DNA of 64,000 bases, from positions 1 through 64,000 of the forward strand of contig NZ_BMNB01000003.1 of NCBI RefSeq assembly GCF_014646235.1, read 5' to 3'. Within the stretch, counting starts at the first letter, position 1; each line of letters begins with the position of its first letter. Below are positions 54,138 to 63,529 of this stretch, in pieces. This DNA comes from Micromonospora sonchi. GTDB taxonomy: Bacteria > Actinomycetota > Actinomycetes > Mycobacteriales > Micromonosporaceae. The notes beneath the pieces were generated by a model. The model had not been told where the DNA came from and searched no databases. It worked only from the letters and a program-made list of their open reading frames with translations. The position numbers and the translations under genes were made by a program.

Positions 54138-55085
54138 TCAGGTGATCCGGGCCCCGGGAACCGGGCCGTGGGCGATGCGGGCCTGCCGGCACACCCCGGC
54201 GGCTTCCAGTTCGACGGCGACGCGTTCGGCGTCGGCGGCGTCGGCGGTGAGGAAGACGCAGGTCGGGCCGGAGCCGGAGACGATGCCGGCCAGTGCCCCG
54301 GCCGCCTCGCCGGCCTTGAGGGTGGCCGCCAGCGAGGGACGCATGGCCAGTGCGGCATCCTGCAGGTCGTTGCCGAGGGTGGCGGCGAGCACCCGGGGGT
54401 CACGTTGCCGCAGGGCAGCGAGCAGCCCGTCGGTGCTGCCGAGTGGCGGCCCGGCGGCGCCGGTCTCGCGGAGCCGGTCGAGTTCGCGGTACGCCTGCGG
54501 GGTGGACAGCCCGCCGTCGGCGATGGCGACCACCCAGTGCCAGGAGGTGGGGCGGGCCAGGACGGGGCTGACCGCCTCACCCCGACCGGTGCCCAGGGCG
54601 GTGCCGCCGTGGATCAGGAAGGGCACGTCCGAGCCGAGGTCGGCGGCGATACCGGCCAGTTCGTCGCGGGACAGTCCGGTGCCCCAGAGGGCGTCGCAGG
54701 CGACCAGGGCCGCAGCGGCGTCGGCGCTGCCGCCGGCGAGCCCACCGGCGAGCGGGATCTGCTTACGCAGGTGCAGCCGGGCGTGCGGCATGACGCCGGC
54801 GTAGCCGGCGAGGGCGTGGGCGGCCCGGAGGACCAGGTTGGAATCGTCCAGGGCGAGCTCTCCGGTGCCTTCGCCCTCCATGGTGAGGGTGAGCGTGTCG
54901 CCCCGTCGGGCGGTCAGCTCGTCGTAGATCGAGATCGCGTGATAGACGGTGTTCAGCTCGTGGTAGCCGTCCCGCCGCAGCGGGCCGACTCCCAGGTGCA
55001 GGTTGACCTTGGCGGGCACCCGTACCCGGACCGGTCCGCTGGCACCACGCGGCTCGTCGTCCTCCGGTCGCCAGGCCTCGGTCAC
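54138..55085 (-). CDS. ispE: 4-diphosphocytidyl-2-C-methyl-D-erythritol kinase
   Basis: A 315-residue GHMP kinase of the MEP isoprenoid pathway. VRVPAKVNLHLGVGPLRRDG near residue 21 is the IspE N-terminal motif; PLAGGLAGGSADAAAALVAC near residue 112 is the ATP-binding loop; GIVSGSGPTCVFL is the third GHMP motif. The GTG start overlaps by 4 nt (GTGA) the stop of a small upstream reading frame. Order rsmA-small gene-ispE matches the conserved actinobacterial arrangement apart from that gene. Confidence 0.95.
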   Translation of the reverse strand: MTEAWRPEDDEPRGASGPVRVRVPAKVNLHLGVGPLRRDGYHELNTVYHAISIYDELTARRGDTLTLTMEGEGTGELALDDSNLVLRAAHALAGYAGVMPHARLHLRKQIPLAGGLAGGSADAAAALVACDALWGTGLSRDELAGIAADLGSDVPFLIHGGTALGTGRGEAVSPVLARPTSWHWVVAIADGGLSTPQAYRELDRLRETGAAGPPLGSTDGLLAALRQRDPRVLAATLGNDLQDAALAMRPSLAATLKAGEAAGALAGIVSGSGPTCVFLTADAADAERVAVELEAAGVCRQARIAHGPVPGARIT

Positions 55086-55281
55086 GGGGTGATGTCCCGG
55101 ACGGGCAGCCGGATGTCGAACGGCTTGGTCACGATCAGCTCCTCGGCGGAGTCGGCATCGACGCGGGGGCGTCGTCGGGGAGGGCCAGCACGTCCTCGAT
55201 GGTGTGGTTGGCGAGGCGTTGCCGGACCGGGTCCGGGCCCCACATGCCGCACGCGTCGGGCTCGATCGGCTGCGCGGTCAC
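55082..55281 (-). pseudogene. small frameshifted gene between rsmA and ispE
   Basis: GTG 55281 has an excellent GGAGG 7 nt upstream (55293-55289). The frame encodes about 40 residues (MTAQPIEPDACGMWGPDPVR...VLALPDDAP) and then stops at 55135. Shifting by one base at the C5 run (55169-55165 on the minus strand) continues into RVDADSAEELIVTKPFDIRL and ends at 55082, overlapping the ispE GTG by 4 nt, the junction expected for a coupled gene. One extra C would restore a 66-residue protein. Either a sequencing error, a real mutation or programmed frameshifting. Function unknown. Confidence 0.6.
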
Positions 55282-55313
55282 TCGTACACCTCCTCGGCGG
55301 GCACGGCCTCAGC

Positions 55314-56183
55314 CTACTGCGCGCCGTTGTTGCCGCCCGCGGCCGACGCGGCCACGGCGGCGAACTGCTCGACGGTGAGCGATTCGCCGCGCGCGCCGGG
55401 GTCGATACCGGCGGCGGTGAGCGCCGTGGCGGCCCGGTCGGCGCCGCCGGCCCAGCCGGCGAGGGCGGCGCGCAGCGTCTTGCGGCGCTGCGCGAAGGCC
55501 GCGTCCACCACGGCGAAGACCTGCTGCCGGGACACGTCCGCGCGGGGCGGGTCGTGGCGGGTGAAGGCGACCAGACCGGAATCCACGTTGGGCACCGGCC
55601 AGAACACGTTCGGTGGCACCTTCCCGGCGGCGCGGGCGCGGGCGTACCAGGCGAGCTTGACCGACGGTACGCCGTACACCTTCGAGCCGGGACCGGCGAC
55701 GAGCCGGTCGGCGACCTCCTTCTGCACCATCACCAGCCCGTGCCGGAGGCTGGGCAGTTCGGCGAGCAGGTGCAGCACCACCGGCACGGCGACGTTGTAG
55801 GGCAGGTTCGCGACCAGCGCGGTGGGCGCCGGGGCGGCCAGGTCGGCGGCGGTGATCCGCAGCGCGTCGGCGTGGTGCACGGTGAGCCGGTCGGCGTCCG
55901 GGCCGGCGTGCCGAGCGGCGGTGTCGGGCAGCGCGCCGGCCAGCACCGCGTCGATCTCCACGGCGTGCACGTGGGCGGCGGCCGGCAGCAGGGCGAGGGT
56001 GAGGGAGCCGAGCCCGGGGCCGACCTCCAGCGCCACGTCGTCGCCGGTGAGCCCGGCGGTGGTGACGATCCGTCGCACGGTGTTCGGGTCGTGCACGAAG
56101 TTCTGGCCGAGCCTCTTGGTGGGAGCGACACCGAGCCGGGCGGCGAGGTCCCGGATCTCCGCCGGGCCGAGGAGACCGGTCAC
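55314..56183 (-). CDS. rsmA: 16S rRNA dimethyladenosine transferase
   Basis: A 289-residue KsgA enzyme dimethylating A1518 and A1519 of 16S r[13 protein letters not shown] near residue 25, the SAM motif [15 protein letters not shown] and the catalytic [10 protein letters not shown] are all present. Length is normal for actinobacteria. Lies downstream of tatD and upstream of the small frameshifted gene and ispE, as in mycobacteria. Confidence 0.95.
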   Translation of the reverse strand: MTGLLGPAEIRDLAARLGVAPTKRLGQNFVHDPNTVRRIVTTAGLTGDDVALEVGPGLGSLTLALLPAAAHVHAVEIDAVLAGALPDTAARHAGPDADRLTVHHADALRITAADLAAPAPTALVANLPYNVAVPVVLHLLAELPSLRHGLVMVQKEVADRLVAGPGSKVYGVPSVKLAWYARARAAGKVPPNVFWPVPNVDSGLVAFTRHDPPRADVSRQQVFAVVDAAFAQRRKTLRAALAGWAGGADRAATALTAAGIDPGARGESLTVEQFAAVAASAAGGNNGAQ

Positions 56184-56212
56184 CTCGGTAGCGTATGCGG
56201 CCGGCCTGCGGT

Positions 56213-56264
56213 GTTGAGAAGGGGCCCTTTTACTACGCGAGGCGTTAAGCAGGGGCCCTTCCTT
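56213..56264. repeat. paired GGGGCCC repeat, locus A
   Basis: Two similar units, GTTGAGAAGGGGCCCTTTT at 56213 and GTTAAGCAGGGGCCCTTCC at 56244, start 31 bp apart. The same pair with the same 31-bp period occurs at 62543-62594. They fill the tatD-rsmA spacer and touch the tatD stop codon. Confidence 0.85.
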
Positions 56265-57152
56265 TCACCAGGGGCCGAAGGCCCGCTCGCCGGTGGCGGA
56301 GATGCTGGCGCACAGCTCGTCCAGGTCGGCACCGGTGGTGGCGGCCAGGGCCCGCACGGTCAGCGGAATGAGGTACGACGCGTTCGGCCGTCCCCGGTGC
56401 GGCACCGGCGTGAGGTACGGCGCGTCGGTCTCCACCAGGATCTGGTCGAGCGGGGTCAGCGCGGCGGCCGCACGCAGCGCCCCGGCACTGGCGAAGGTGA
56501 CGGTGCCAGCGAAGCTGAGCAGGTACCCCCGGCGGACGCACTCGGCGGCGAACTCGGCGTCCCCGGAGAAGCAGTGCAGCACCACCGTGTCCGGCGCGCC
56601 CTCGGAGTCCAGGATGCGCAGCACGTCGGCGTGCGCCTCCCGGTCGTGGACGACCAGCGTCTTGCCGTACCGCTTGGCGATGGCGATGTGGGCCCGGAAG
56701 CTCTCCTCCTGCGCGGCGCGCCCGTCGTCGCGGGTGCGGTAGAAGTCCATCCCGGTCTCGCCGACACCGCGGACCCGGTCCCGGGCGGCCAGCGCCTCGA
56801 TCTCGCGCAGGGCGGCGTCGAGGTCGGGCAGCCGGGGTGCCTCGTTGGGGTGCAGCGCCACGGTGGCCAGCACGGCCGCATGCTCATCGGCCACCTCGGC
56901 GCCCCACCGGGAGGATGCGACGTCGACGCCGACCTGCACCAGCCGGTCGACGCCCACCATGGCGGCGACGTCGATGGCCGCGGCGACCGGATCGGTGGCG
57001 GCGCTTCCGGCCGGTACGCCGGCCTCGCTCACGGTGATGTCCAGGTGGGTGTGGCTGTCCAGCACCGGCTGCGGCAGTGGCTCGGGTGCGGGCGGGAACT
57101 CGCCGGCGCGGCGGGCCGCGCGCTGGCTGCGGGACTCGGTCGGCTCGCTCAT
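56265..57152 (-). CDS. tatD: TatD family metal-dependent DNase
   Basis: A 295-residue TIM-barrel hydrolase. Metal ligands are seen in VLDSHTHLDI near residue 30, in GETGMDFYRT and LVVHDREAHADV, and in VLHCFSGDAEFA and ETDAPYLTPVPHRGRPN. The family has 3'-5' exonuclease activity. The ATG at 57152 was chosen because GAGGAG directly precedes it; the frame runs 50 codons further up without a signal. Divergent from an unknown gene. Confidence 0.93.
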   Translation of the reverse strand: MSEPTESRSQRAARRAGEFPPAPEPLPQPVLDSHTHLDITVSEAGVPAGSAATDPVAAAIDVAAMVGVDRLVQVGVDVASSRWGAEVADEHAAVLATVALHPNEAPRLPDLDAALREIEALAARDRVRGVGETGMDFYRTRDDGRAAQEESFRAHIAIAKRYGKTLVVHDREAHADVLRILDSEGAPDTVVLHCFSGDAEFAAECVRRGYLLSFAGTVTFASAGALRAAAALTPLDQILVETDAPYLTPVPHRGRPNASYLIPLTVRALAATTGADLDELCASISATGERAFGPW

Positions 57153-57322
57153 CTCCTCGACAGCATCACACACCGGCCGAATCCACCCGGCCGCCACCCG
57201 GGGTTCACCTCGGCTACGCCCGGCCCCCCTACGGTCACCGGAGGGTGCGCGAAGCGAGGTGACGACGTGGGGACGGCACAGCGACCGGCGCCTCGCGCTC
57301 ACGACCAGGAAAGCGGGCAGAG

Positions 57323-58570
57323 GTGAGTGTCACGTCCCGCGCGGACGGCGCGGCGCCGGAGCGGACCGGCCTACGGGTGGCGTACGGCGGGACGACGTAC
57401 CCGGCCGAGGAGATCGCCCGCGGTGCGGCCTACGAGTTGTTCAGCGCTGACGAGGCAGCCGGATTCGAGTGGATGCCCCGGCCGAACTCGACGCTGCCGT
57501 GGCGACGGTTCGTGCACGTCACCGAGGTCACCGCCGTGCACGGGGCGACCGAGCCGGTTGAGGCACCGGAGGCGCCGCTGATGGTGCCGCTGCATCGCGA
57601 GCGGGGCTGGTCGGAGGTGCACCGGCTCGCCCAGCAGCCGGCCGCCGCGGACGATCCGCTGGTCGCCACGGTACGGGCGTCGGCGAGCCTGCGGCGGGGA
57701 ACGCGGATGATGAAGATCCTCTCCGCCCGGCAGCTCGCCGGATACGTGCGGGGTTGGCTCCCGCACGGCTTCTGCTATCGCGAGCACGACGTGGCGCACC
57801 TGCGCACCCCCGCGACCACGGGCGTGCTGCGTACCGACGGCGGCGACGGCCGGGACGGCGGGGACGTGACGTACGCGCTGCGGTGGCGCGCCGCCGACCC
57901 GGGCGACTACGACGTGCCGGCGGGCGCCGCGTACCGGGGCCTGGCCGCGATGAATGCCCGCGACCGGTTGGGACCGGCAGTGCTGGGCACGGGTTTCACG
58001 CCGAGCAGTCATCACCTGCTGCCCGAGTTCGTCACCCGCGACTTCGCCGAACTGCCGATGCCGGCCAACGCCACCCTGCTCGCGTACCCGGCCGAGGGTG
58101 TCGAGGTGATCCTCTACGTCTACCAGGCGGAGCAGCACGGCTGGCTGCGCATGGTCGGGTCGCAGTGGCGGCACCTGCTGGCGGCGGTGCCCGGGCTGTC
58201 CCCGGAGCAGGAGTACGTGCCGATCGGGGATGCGCCACGATCGACGCGGCTGGTCGGCACGTACGCGGGCGGGGAGTACGAGGCGGTGGCCGACCCCCCT
58301 GACGGTTTTCGCGTGCTGGCGTTGACCCGGGCCGCCCGGTACCCGGTCGACTCGGCGAGCCGGCGGCTGCGGCTGGCCGCCTGGCGCGGGGTGCCCTGCC
58401 TGGTGCTTCGTGAGGAGTCGGGTTGGCTACGGCTGCGCTTGCGCCGCCCGGATCCGGACGCGGTGGCCGCCCTCGGGGCACAGTGCTACGAGCGGGGCGT
58501 CTACGAGACGTGGGCACCGGGCGCCGAGGTCATCGCCGACCAGATCGTGGACCACCCGTATCTCCTCTGA
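57323..58570 (+). CDS. conserved hypothetical protein
   Basis: A 415-residue soluble protein without signal peptide or membrane segments. Trp- and Arg-rich blocks recur: AYELFSADEAAGFEWMPR near residue 38, then LPWRRFVHVTEVTAVHGATE, YQAEQHGWLRMVGSQWRHLL near 270, and VLREESGWLRLRLRRPDPDA near 370. The last two look like degenerate copies of a GWLR-containing unit. I do not recognise a family. It is divergent from tatD and followed by an alpha/beta hydrolase. Confidence 0.8.
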   Translation: MSVTSRADGAAPERTGLRVAYGGTTYPAEEIARGAAYELFSADEAAGFEWMPRPNSTLPWRRFVHVTEVTAVHGATEPVEAPEAPLMVPLHRERGWSEVHRLAQQPAAADDPLVATVRASASLRRGTRMMKILSARQLAGYVRGWLPHGFCYREHDVAHLRTPATTGVLRTDGGDGRDGGDVTYALRWRAADPGDYDVPAGAAYRGLAAMNARDRLGPAVLGTGFTPSSHHLLPEFVTRDFAELPMPANATLLAYPAEGVEVILYVYQAEQHGWLRMVGSQWRHLLAAVPGLSPEQEYVPIGDAPRSTRLVGTYAGGEYEAVADPPDGFRVLALTRAARYPVDSASRRLRLAAWRGVPCLVLREESGWLRLRLRRPDPDAVAALGAQCYERGVYETWAPGAEVIADQIVDHPYLL

Positions 58571-58638
58571 CGGCGGATCGTGCGCGGCGGCGGGCCAGCG
58601 CCGGGCCCGGCGGATCGTGCGCGGCGGCGGCCAGCGCC
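58571..58638. repeat. 31-32 bp direct repeat, 2 copies
   Basis: 58571-58602 and 58608-58638 are identical except for one G in a G-run; each begins CGGCGGATCGTGCGCGGCGG. It starts right at the 3' end of the unknown gene and fills half the spacer before the hydrolase. Confidence 0.85.
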
Positions 58639-58717
58639 CGGACGGCTGCCGATCCGCAGGAATACCGGTCCTCGGCCGGGGAAGGCTCGGTCTCCCGCCC
58701 CTGGACAGGAGGACGCG

Positions 58718-59569
58718 ATGCCCTTCATCACCGTCGGCACGGAGAACTCCGCGCCCATCGACCTGTACTACGAAGACCACGGTTCCGGCCAGCCGATCGT
58801 GCTGATCCACGGGTTCCCGTTCAACGGGGCGACGTGGGAGAAGATCTCCGGGCCGCTGCTCGCCGCCGGATACCGGGTGATCACGTACGACCGGCGCGGT
58901 TTCGGCAATTCGGCGCAGCCGGCTCTCGGGTACGACTACGACACCTTCGCCGCCGATCTCGACGTGCTGATGACGGAACTGGACCTACGTAACGCGATCC
59001 TGGTCGGCCACTCGATGGGCACCGGCGAGGTGACCCGCTACCTGGGCGCGTACGGCTCGGACCGGGTGGACCGGGCGGTGCTGCTGGCGCCGCTGGCGCC
59101 GTACCTGAAGCAGGCGCCGGACAACCCGGAGGGTGTCGACCCGAGCCTCTTCGAGGGGTTCAAGCAGGCGATCATCGCCGATCGGTTCGCCTACCTGACC
59201 CAGTTCTGCAACAACTTCTTCAACTACGACGAGAACAAGGGCAGGCTGGTCAGCGAGGAGGCGTACCGGGCGCACTGGGAGATCGGGGCGCGCGCCTCGG
59301 CGAAGGGCACCCACGACAGCGTGGACGCCTGGGGCACCGACTTCCGGGCCGACGTGTCGCGGATCGACGTGCCGGTGCTGATCGTGCAGGGCGACAAGGA
59401 CATGGTGTTGCCGTACCCGAAGACCGGGCAGCGGCTTCAGCCGATGCTTTCCGACAGCCGGCTGGTCACCCTCAAGGGCGCCCCGCACGGCACCCCGTGG
59501 ACCAACGCCGACGAGGTGAATCAGGCGATCATGGAGTTCATCGGGTCGCCGGCGATGGCCCGCGCCTGA
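58718..59569 (+). CDS. alpha/beta hydrolase (non-haem chloroperoxidase-like)
   Basis: A 283-residue alpha/beta hydrolase. The oxyanion motif VLIHGFPFNGATWE is near residue 28; the nucleophile elbow VGHSMGTGE is near residue 97; the Asp in VLIVQGDKDMVLPY and the His in KGAPHGTPW complete the triad. This pattern is typical of cofactor-free haloperoxidase/arylesterase enzymes; the natural substrate is unknown. The ATG has GGAGG 5 nt upstream. Ends at a strong terminator facing metG. Confidence 0.92.
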   Translation: MPFITVGTENSAPIDLYYEDHGSGQPIVLIHGFPFNGATWEKISGPLLAAGYRVITYDRRGFGNSAQPALGYDYDTFAADLDVLMTELDLRNAILVGHSMGTGEVTRYLGAYGSDRVDRAVLLAPLAPYLKQAPDNPEGVDPSLFEGFKQAIIADRFAYLTQFCNNFFNYDENKGRLVSEEAYRAHWEIGARASAKGTHDSVDAWGTDFRADVSRIDVPVLIVQGDKDMVLPYPKTGQRLQPMLSDSRLVTLKGAPHGTPWTNADEVNQAIMEFIGSPAMARA

Positions 59570-59605
59570 CCGGTCCCGAGCCTGACCGGTCTCGGCCGGT
59601 GACGC

Positions 59606-59639
59606 GACGGGCGCGACCTCCGCCGAGGTCACGCCCGTC
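59606..59639. terminator. bidirectional terminator between hydrolase and metG
   Basis: GACGGGCGCGACCTC (59606-59620) pairs with 59625-59639 at 14 of 15 positions around a 4-nt loop (CGCC), between convergent genes. Confidence 0.82.
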
Positions 59640-59652
59640 ACGCGGGTGCGGG

Positions 59653-61485
59653 TCAGCCGCCGAGCCGGGCCAGTTCCTCGTTGACGATCGAGGGGTCGAG
59701 CTTGCGGAACACCGGCTTGGGCGCCGCGAGCGGCCGGCCCACCTCGATCGGTACGGACTCCCACCGCGCGCCCTGGGTGTAGTCCCCGGTCAGCACCGGG
59801 TAGCCCGGCCCGCCGTCGAGGTCGGCGACCTCCTCGATCACCGGCATCGGGGCGTGCACCCCGGTGCCGCCGAGCAGCTCGTGCACCTTCTGCGCGGAGT
59901 GCGGCAGGAACGGGGTGAGCAGTGTGTTGGCGTCGCTGACCACCTGGAGGGCGACGTGCAGGATGGTGCCCATCCGGGGCTTGTCCGCCTCGCCCTTGAG
60001 CTTCCACGGCGTCTGCTCGGAGAGGTACTTGTTGGCCTCGGCGACCACCTTCATCGCCTCGCCGATGGCCTGCTTCTGCCGGTGGTGGGCGATCAGGTCG
60101 CCGACCGTGGCGAAGCCGGCGCGGGCCACGGCCAGCAGCGCCTCGTCGGCCTCGGTGAGCCCGTCGGGGCCGACCGGCGGGATTGCGCCGAAGTTCTTCG
60201 CCGCCATCGAGACCGACCGGTTGACCAGGTTGCCCCAGCCGGCGACCAGCTCGTCGTTGTTGCGCCGCAGGAACTCGGCCCAGGTGAAGTCGGTGTCGTT
60301 GGTCTCCGGGCCGGCCACCGCGATGAAGTAGCGCAACGCGTCGGCGTCGTACCGCTCGAGGAAGTCCCGGACGTAGATGACCACCCGGCGGGAGGAGGAG
60401 AACTTGCGTCCCTCCATGGTCAGGAACTCGCTGGAGACCACCTCGGTGGGCAGGTTGAGCCGCCCGAGCTGGCCCGGCTCGCCGTCGCGGCGGCCCTCAC
60501 CGGAGTAGCCGGCGAGCAACGCGGGCCAGATGATCGAGTGGAAGACGATGTTGTCCTTGCCCATGAAGTGGTAGGTCCGGGCGCCACCGCCAGCTCCGCT
60601 GGCAGACGCGGCAGCGTCCGCGCCGTCCTTCGAGTGCCAATACTTCCGCCACGCCTCGGGGTCGCCGGTGCGGCGGGCCCATTCGATGGACGCGGAAAGG
60701 TAGCCGATCACCGCGTCGAACCAGACGTAGATCCGCTTGTCGGTGCGCTCACGCCAGCCGTCGAGCGGGATGGGCACCCCCCACTCCAGGTCGCGGGTGA
60801 TGGCCCGGGGATGCAGGTCGTCCAGCAGGTTCCGGGAGAAGCGCAGCACGTTCGGGCGCCAGCCCTGCCGGGTGTCCAGCCACTGCCGCAGGACGTCGGC
60901 CAGGGCGGGCAGGTCGAGGAAGAAGTGCTCGGTCTCGACGAATTCCGGCGTCTCACCGTTGATCTTGGATCGGGGGTTGATCAGGTCGATCGGGTCGAGC
61001 TGGTTGCCGCAGTTGTCGCACTGGTCACCGCGGGCGCTGTCGTAGCCGCAGATCGGGCAGGTGCCCTCGATGTACCGGTCGGGCAGGGTCCGGCCGGTGG
61101 ACGGCGAGATGGCACCCATGGCGGTCTTCGGCACGATGTAGCCGTTCCTGTACAGCCCCTCGAACATCTCCTGCACCACCGCGTAGTGGTTGCGGGTGGT
61201 GGTGCGGGTGAACAGGTCGTAGGAGAGGCCGAGGCCACACAGGTCCTCCACGATCACCCGGTTGTACCGGTCGGCCAGCTCACGCGCGGTCAGCCCCTCG
61301 GCGTCGGCCTGCACCTGGATCGGGGTGCCGTGCTCGTCGGTGCCGGAGACCATGAGCACGTCGTGGCCGGCCATCCGCATGTACCGGGCGAAGACGTCGG
61401 AGGGAACGCCGAAACCGGAGACGTGGCCGATGTGGCGCGGGCCGTTGGCGTACGGCCAGGCGACCGCCGCGAGAACGTGACTCAT
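59653..61485 (-). CDS. metG: methionyl-tRNA synthetase
   Basis: A 610-residue class I synthetase. The HIGH motif is PRHIGH near residue 17, the zinc-binding insert is [20 protein letters not shown] near residue 145, and the KMSKS-like motif is [10 protein letters not shown] near residue 365. The ATG at 61485 starts the family sequence ([20 protein letters not shown]); the open frame continues far upstream but is non-coding there. Compared with relatives there is an Ala/Gly/Ser-rich insert near residue 298 ([18 protein letters not shown]). Confidence 0.95.
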   Translation of the reverse strand: MSHVLAAVAWPYANGPRHIGHVSGFGVPSDVFARYMRMAGHDVLMVSGTDEHGTPIQVQADAEGLTARELADRYNRVIVEDLCGLGLSYDLFTRTTTRNHYAVVQEMFEGLYRNGYIVPKTAMGAISPSTGRTLPDRYIEGTCPICGYDSARGDQCDNCGNQLDPIDLINPRSKINGETPEFVETEHFFLDLPALADVLRQWLDTRQGWRPNVLRFSRNLLDDLHPRAITRDLEWGVPIPLDGWRERTDKRIYVWFDAVIGYLSASIEWARRTGDPEAWRKYWHSKDGADAAASASGAGGGARTYHFMGKDNIVFHSIIWPALLAGYSGEGRRDGEPGQLGRLNLPTEVVSSEFLTMEGRKFSSSRRVVIYVRDFLERYDADALRYFIAVAGPETNDTDFTWAEFLRRNNDELVAGWGNLVNRSVSMAAKNFGAIPPVGPDGLTEADEALLAVARAGFATVGDLIAHHRQKQAIGEAMKVVAEANKYLSEQTPWKLKGEADKPRMGTILHVALQVVSDANTLLTPFLPHSAQKVHELLGGTGVHAPMPVIEEVADLDGGPGYPVLTGDYTQGARWESVPIEVGRPLAAPKPVFRKLDPSIVNEELARLGG

Positions 61486-61623
61486 GACCAGCAAGCGTAG
61501 TGACCCGCCCGGGGTGGCCGCGAACCAATACGGGTGCGCGGCCCGAGTCGGGCCGACCGTCAGTCCGATTTGTCGCCGACACGCTGTCTGAGCTGCCCGA
61601 TCGGGCGTGCCCGTCGGTGTCCA

Positions 61624-62508
61624 ATGAACCGCGTGACTGGCAGCAGAGCCGCCCGCAGCCCCGAGGACGGCCTTCCCACCGAGCCCTGGCCGGATCCGGC
61701 CGCGCCGGCGCGTACCCAATCGGTGGCGCCGCCCCACCCCCGGACCGTGCCCGCGGGCGGCGAGGAGTCGGCCGGGCCGGAGCTGGAACCGACCACCGGC
61801 GCGCCGGTGGACGCGCTGCCCCGTCGGGTGCCGGTCCGGCCGGCCGGCGGCCGGCACATCCCCGACGCCGGCACGCCCGACGACGACGTGTTCTGGGCGC
61901 CCATCGAGGAGGTGCACTGGGACGGTACGCCGGTGCGGCCGGAGGCGCCCGGCGACGGCGGCTCGCGGTGGCGCCGTGTCTGGCGGGGGCGCCGTCGCCG
62001 GGCTACCAGCAACCACCCCCCGGATCCGCTACCGGGGCTCGCCGCGCTGATCGGGCTGAGCCTGGCGGCGGCCTTCTTCGCCTGGGTCAGCGCCGGTCCG
62101 TTCTGGGTGGCGATCGGGCATGCCACCCCGGGCACGGTGGTCGTGACGGGGTGCTCCGGCGGCGGACTGACCCAGCGGTGCCGGGGCATCTTCACCGCGG
62201 CGGACGGCACGTTCCGCAGTCACGGGGTACGGGTCAGCGGGGTGCCGGCGCACCGAACAGCGGCCGGGGGGAGTCTGCCGGCCCGGGTGACCGGCCCGGA
62301 CGGTGGCATCGCGTACGTCGATCGCGGGTTCGGCGTCCACCTGCGTTGGCTGCTCGGCCTGCTGGCCGTGCTCGGTTGCGGCGTGGGCATCGCGCGGTGG
62401 ACCGGCGCGACCCGGCTGCCCGAGCCGCGCGCCCGGCGCTGGGCCGTCATCGCCTCGCTCGCCGGCCCACTCATGATCACGATCGGCTTCCTGGCCGCCG
62501 CCTGGTAG
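61624..62508 (+). CDS. membrane protein with Pro-rich cytoplasmic N-terminus
   Basis: A 294-residue protein. Residues 1-135 are disordered and Pro/Arg-rich, including [16 protein letters not shown] near residue 96. Hydrophobic segments follow at about 145-165, 240-258 and 272-293, with an extracytoplasmic loop that contains two cysteines ([18 protein letters not shown]) possibly forming a disulfide. I do not recognise the family. Divergent from metG; the ATG lies at the start of the coding-like composition. Confidence 0.8.
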   Translation: MNRVTGSRAARSPEDGLPTEPWPDPAAPARTQSVAPPHPRTVPAGGEESAGPELEPTTGAPVDALPRRVPVRPAGGRHIPDAGTPDDDVFWAPIEEVHWDGTPVRPEAPGDGGSRWRRVWRGRRRRATSNHPPDPLPGLAALIGLSLAAAFFAWVSAGPFWVAIGHATPGTVVVTGCSGGGLTQRCRGIFTAADGTFRSHGVRVSGVPAHRTAAGGSLPARVTGPDGGIAYVDRGFGVHLRWLLGLLAVLGCGVGIARWTGATRLPEPRARRWAVIASLAGPLMITIGFLAAAW

Positions 62509-62542
62509 CCGGCTGCCGGCGTTCGGCAACCCCGGCAGCCGG

Positions 62543-62594
62543 TGTTAAAAAGGGGCCCTTCCTCTACCGGAGGCGTTAATAAGGGGCCCTTCCT
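62543..62594. repeat. paired GGGGCCC repeat, locus B
   Basis: GTTAAAAAGGGGCCCTTCCT at 62543 and GTTAATAAGGGGCCCTTCCT at 62574, starts 31 bp apart, are the same arrangement as at 56213-56264. The second unit touches the rsmI stop codon, as locus A touches the tatD stop. Each unit has a near-palindromic core. Confidence 0.88.
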
Positions 62595-63436
62595 TACATC
62601 TGATGCACGACGGTGTACACGTCGCGGCGGCGCAGGTTGAGGGCGCTCGCGACGGCGGTGATCGCGTCGCGTCGGCTGAGGCCCGCGGCCTCGCGTTCGG
62701 CCACCGCGGCGCGCAGCGCGTCGTCGTCGGGGCGGGTCGCGGGCGCGGCCGGGGCACCGGCCACCACGAGGGTGATCTCGCCGCGCGGGTCGCTCTCGGT
62801 GGCCCAGCGTGCCAGTTCGCCGAGGGGTCGGCGCAGCACCTCCTCGTACGTCTTGGTCAGCTCCCGGCAGAGCGCGGCGGGCCGGTCGGCGCCGAACGCG
62901 TCGGCCAGGGCGGCCAGGGCGGCGGCGACCCGATGCGGTGCCTCGAAGAGGACCAGGGTCCGCTCCTCGGTGGCCAGCGCCCGCAGCCGGGAGCGGCGTG
63001 CGCCCGACGCGCGTGGCAGGAACCCCTCGAAGCAGAACCGGTCGCAGGGCAGCCCGGACAGGGCCAGGGCCGTCGTGACGGCGCTGGGCCCGGGGGCGGC
63101 GGTGACCGGGACGCCGGCGTCCAGGGCGGCCCGGACCAGCCGGTAGCCGGGGTCGGAGACGCTCGGCATCCCGCCGTCGGTGACCAGGGCGACGAGCTGC
63201 CCGGCGGCGAGCATCTCGACCAGTTCCGGGGTACGCCGCTCCTCGTTGCCCTCGAAGTAGGAGACGATCCGCCCGGGGATCGTCACGTCGAGGTCGCGGG
63301 CGAGCCGGCTCAGCCGCCGGGTGTCCTCGGCGGCGACCACGTCGGCGGCGCCGAGGACGTCGCGCAGCCGGGCGGAGGCGTCAGCGGGATTGCCGAGCGG
63401 AGCGCCCAGCAGCACCAGGCGACCGGAACCGGTCAT
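62594..63436 (-). CDS. rsmI: 16S rRNA (cytidine(1402)-2'-O)-methyltransferase
   Basis: A 280-residue SAM-dependent tetrapyrrole-methylase-fold enzyme acting on C1402 of 16S rRNA. LVLLGAPLGNPADASARLRD at the N-terminus, VALVTDGGMPSVSDPGYRLV near residue 85 and RFCFEGFLPR near residue 133 are characteristic. The C-terminal helical region ends SRRDAITAVASALNLRRRDV. Start is ATG 63436 or GTG 63445. Divergent from the mannosyltransferase gene, an arrangement shared with M. tuberculosis Rv1003/Rv1002c. Confidence 0.94.
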   Translation of the reverse strand: MTGSGRLVLLGAPLGNPADASARLRDVLGAADVVAAEDTRRLSRLARDLDVTIPGRIVSYFEGNEERRTPELVEMLAAGQLVALVTDGGMPSVSDPGYRLVRAALDAGVPVTAAPGPSAVTTALALSGLPCDRFCFEGFLPRASGARRSRLRALATEERTLVLFEAPHRVAAALAALADAFGADRPAALCRELTKTYEEVLRRPLGELARWATESDPRGEITLVVAGAPAAPATRPDDDALRAAVAEREAAGLSRRDAITAVASALNLRRRDVYTVVHQM

Positions 63437-63529
63437 TTCACCCACAGGTCCGCCACTCCTTCATCGACGCTCGTACCGGATTCAAGGACGACGTATCTCG
63501 TTGGCCCCTTTGCAGCCTACGATCGCCGA

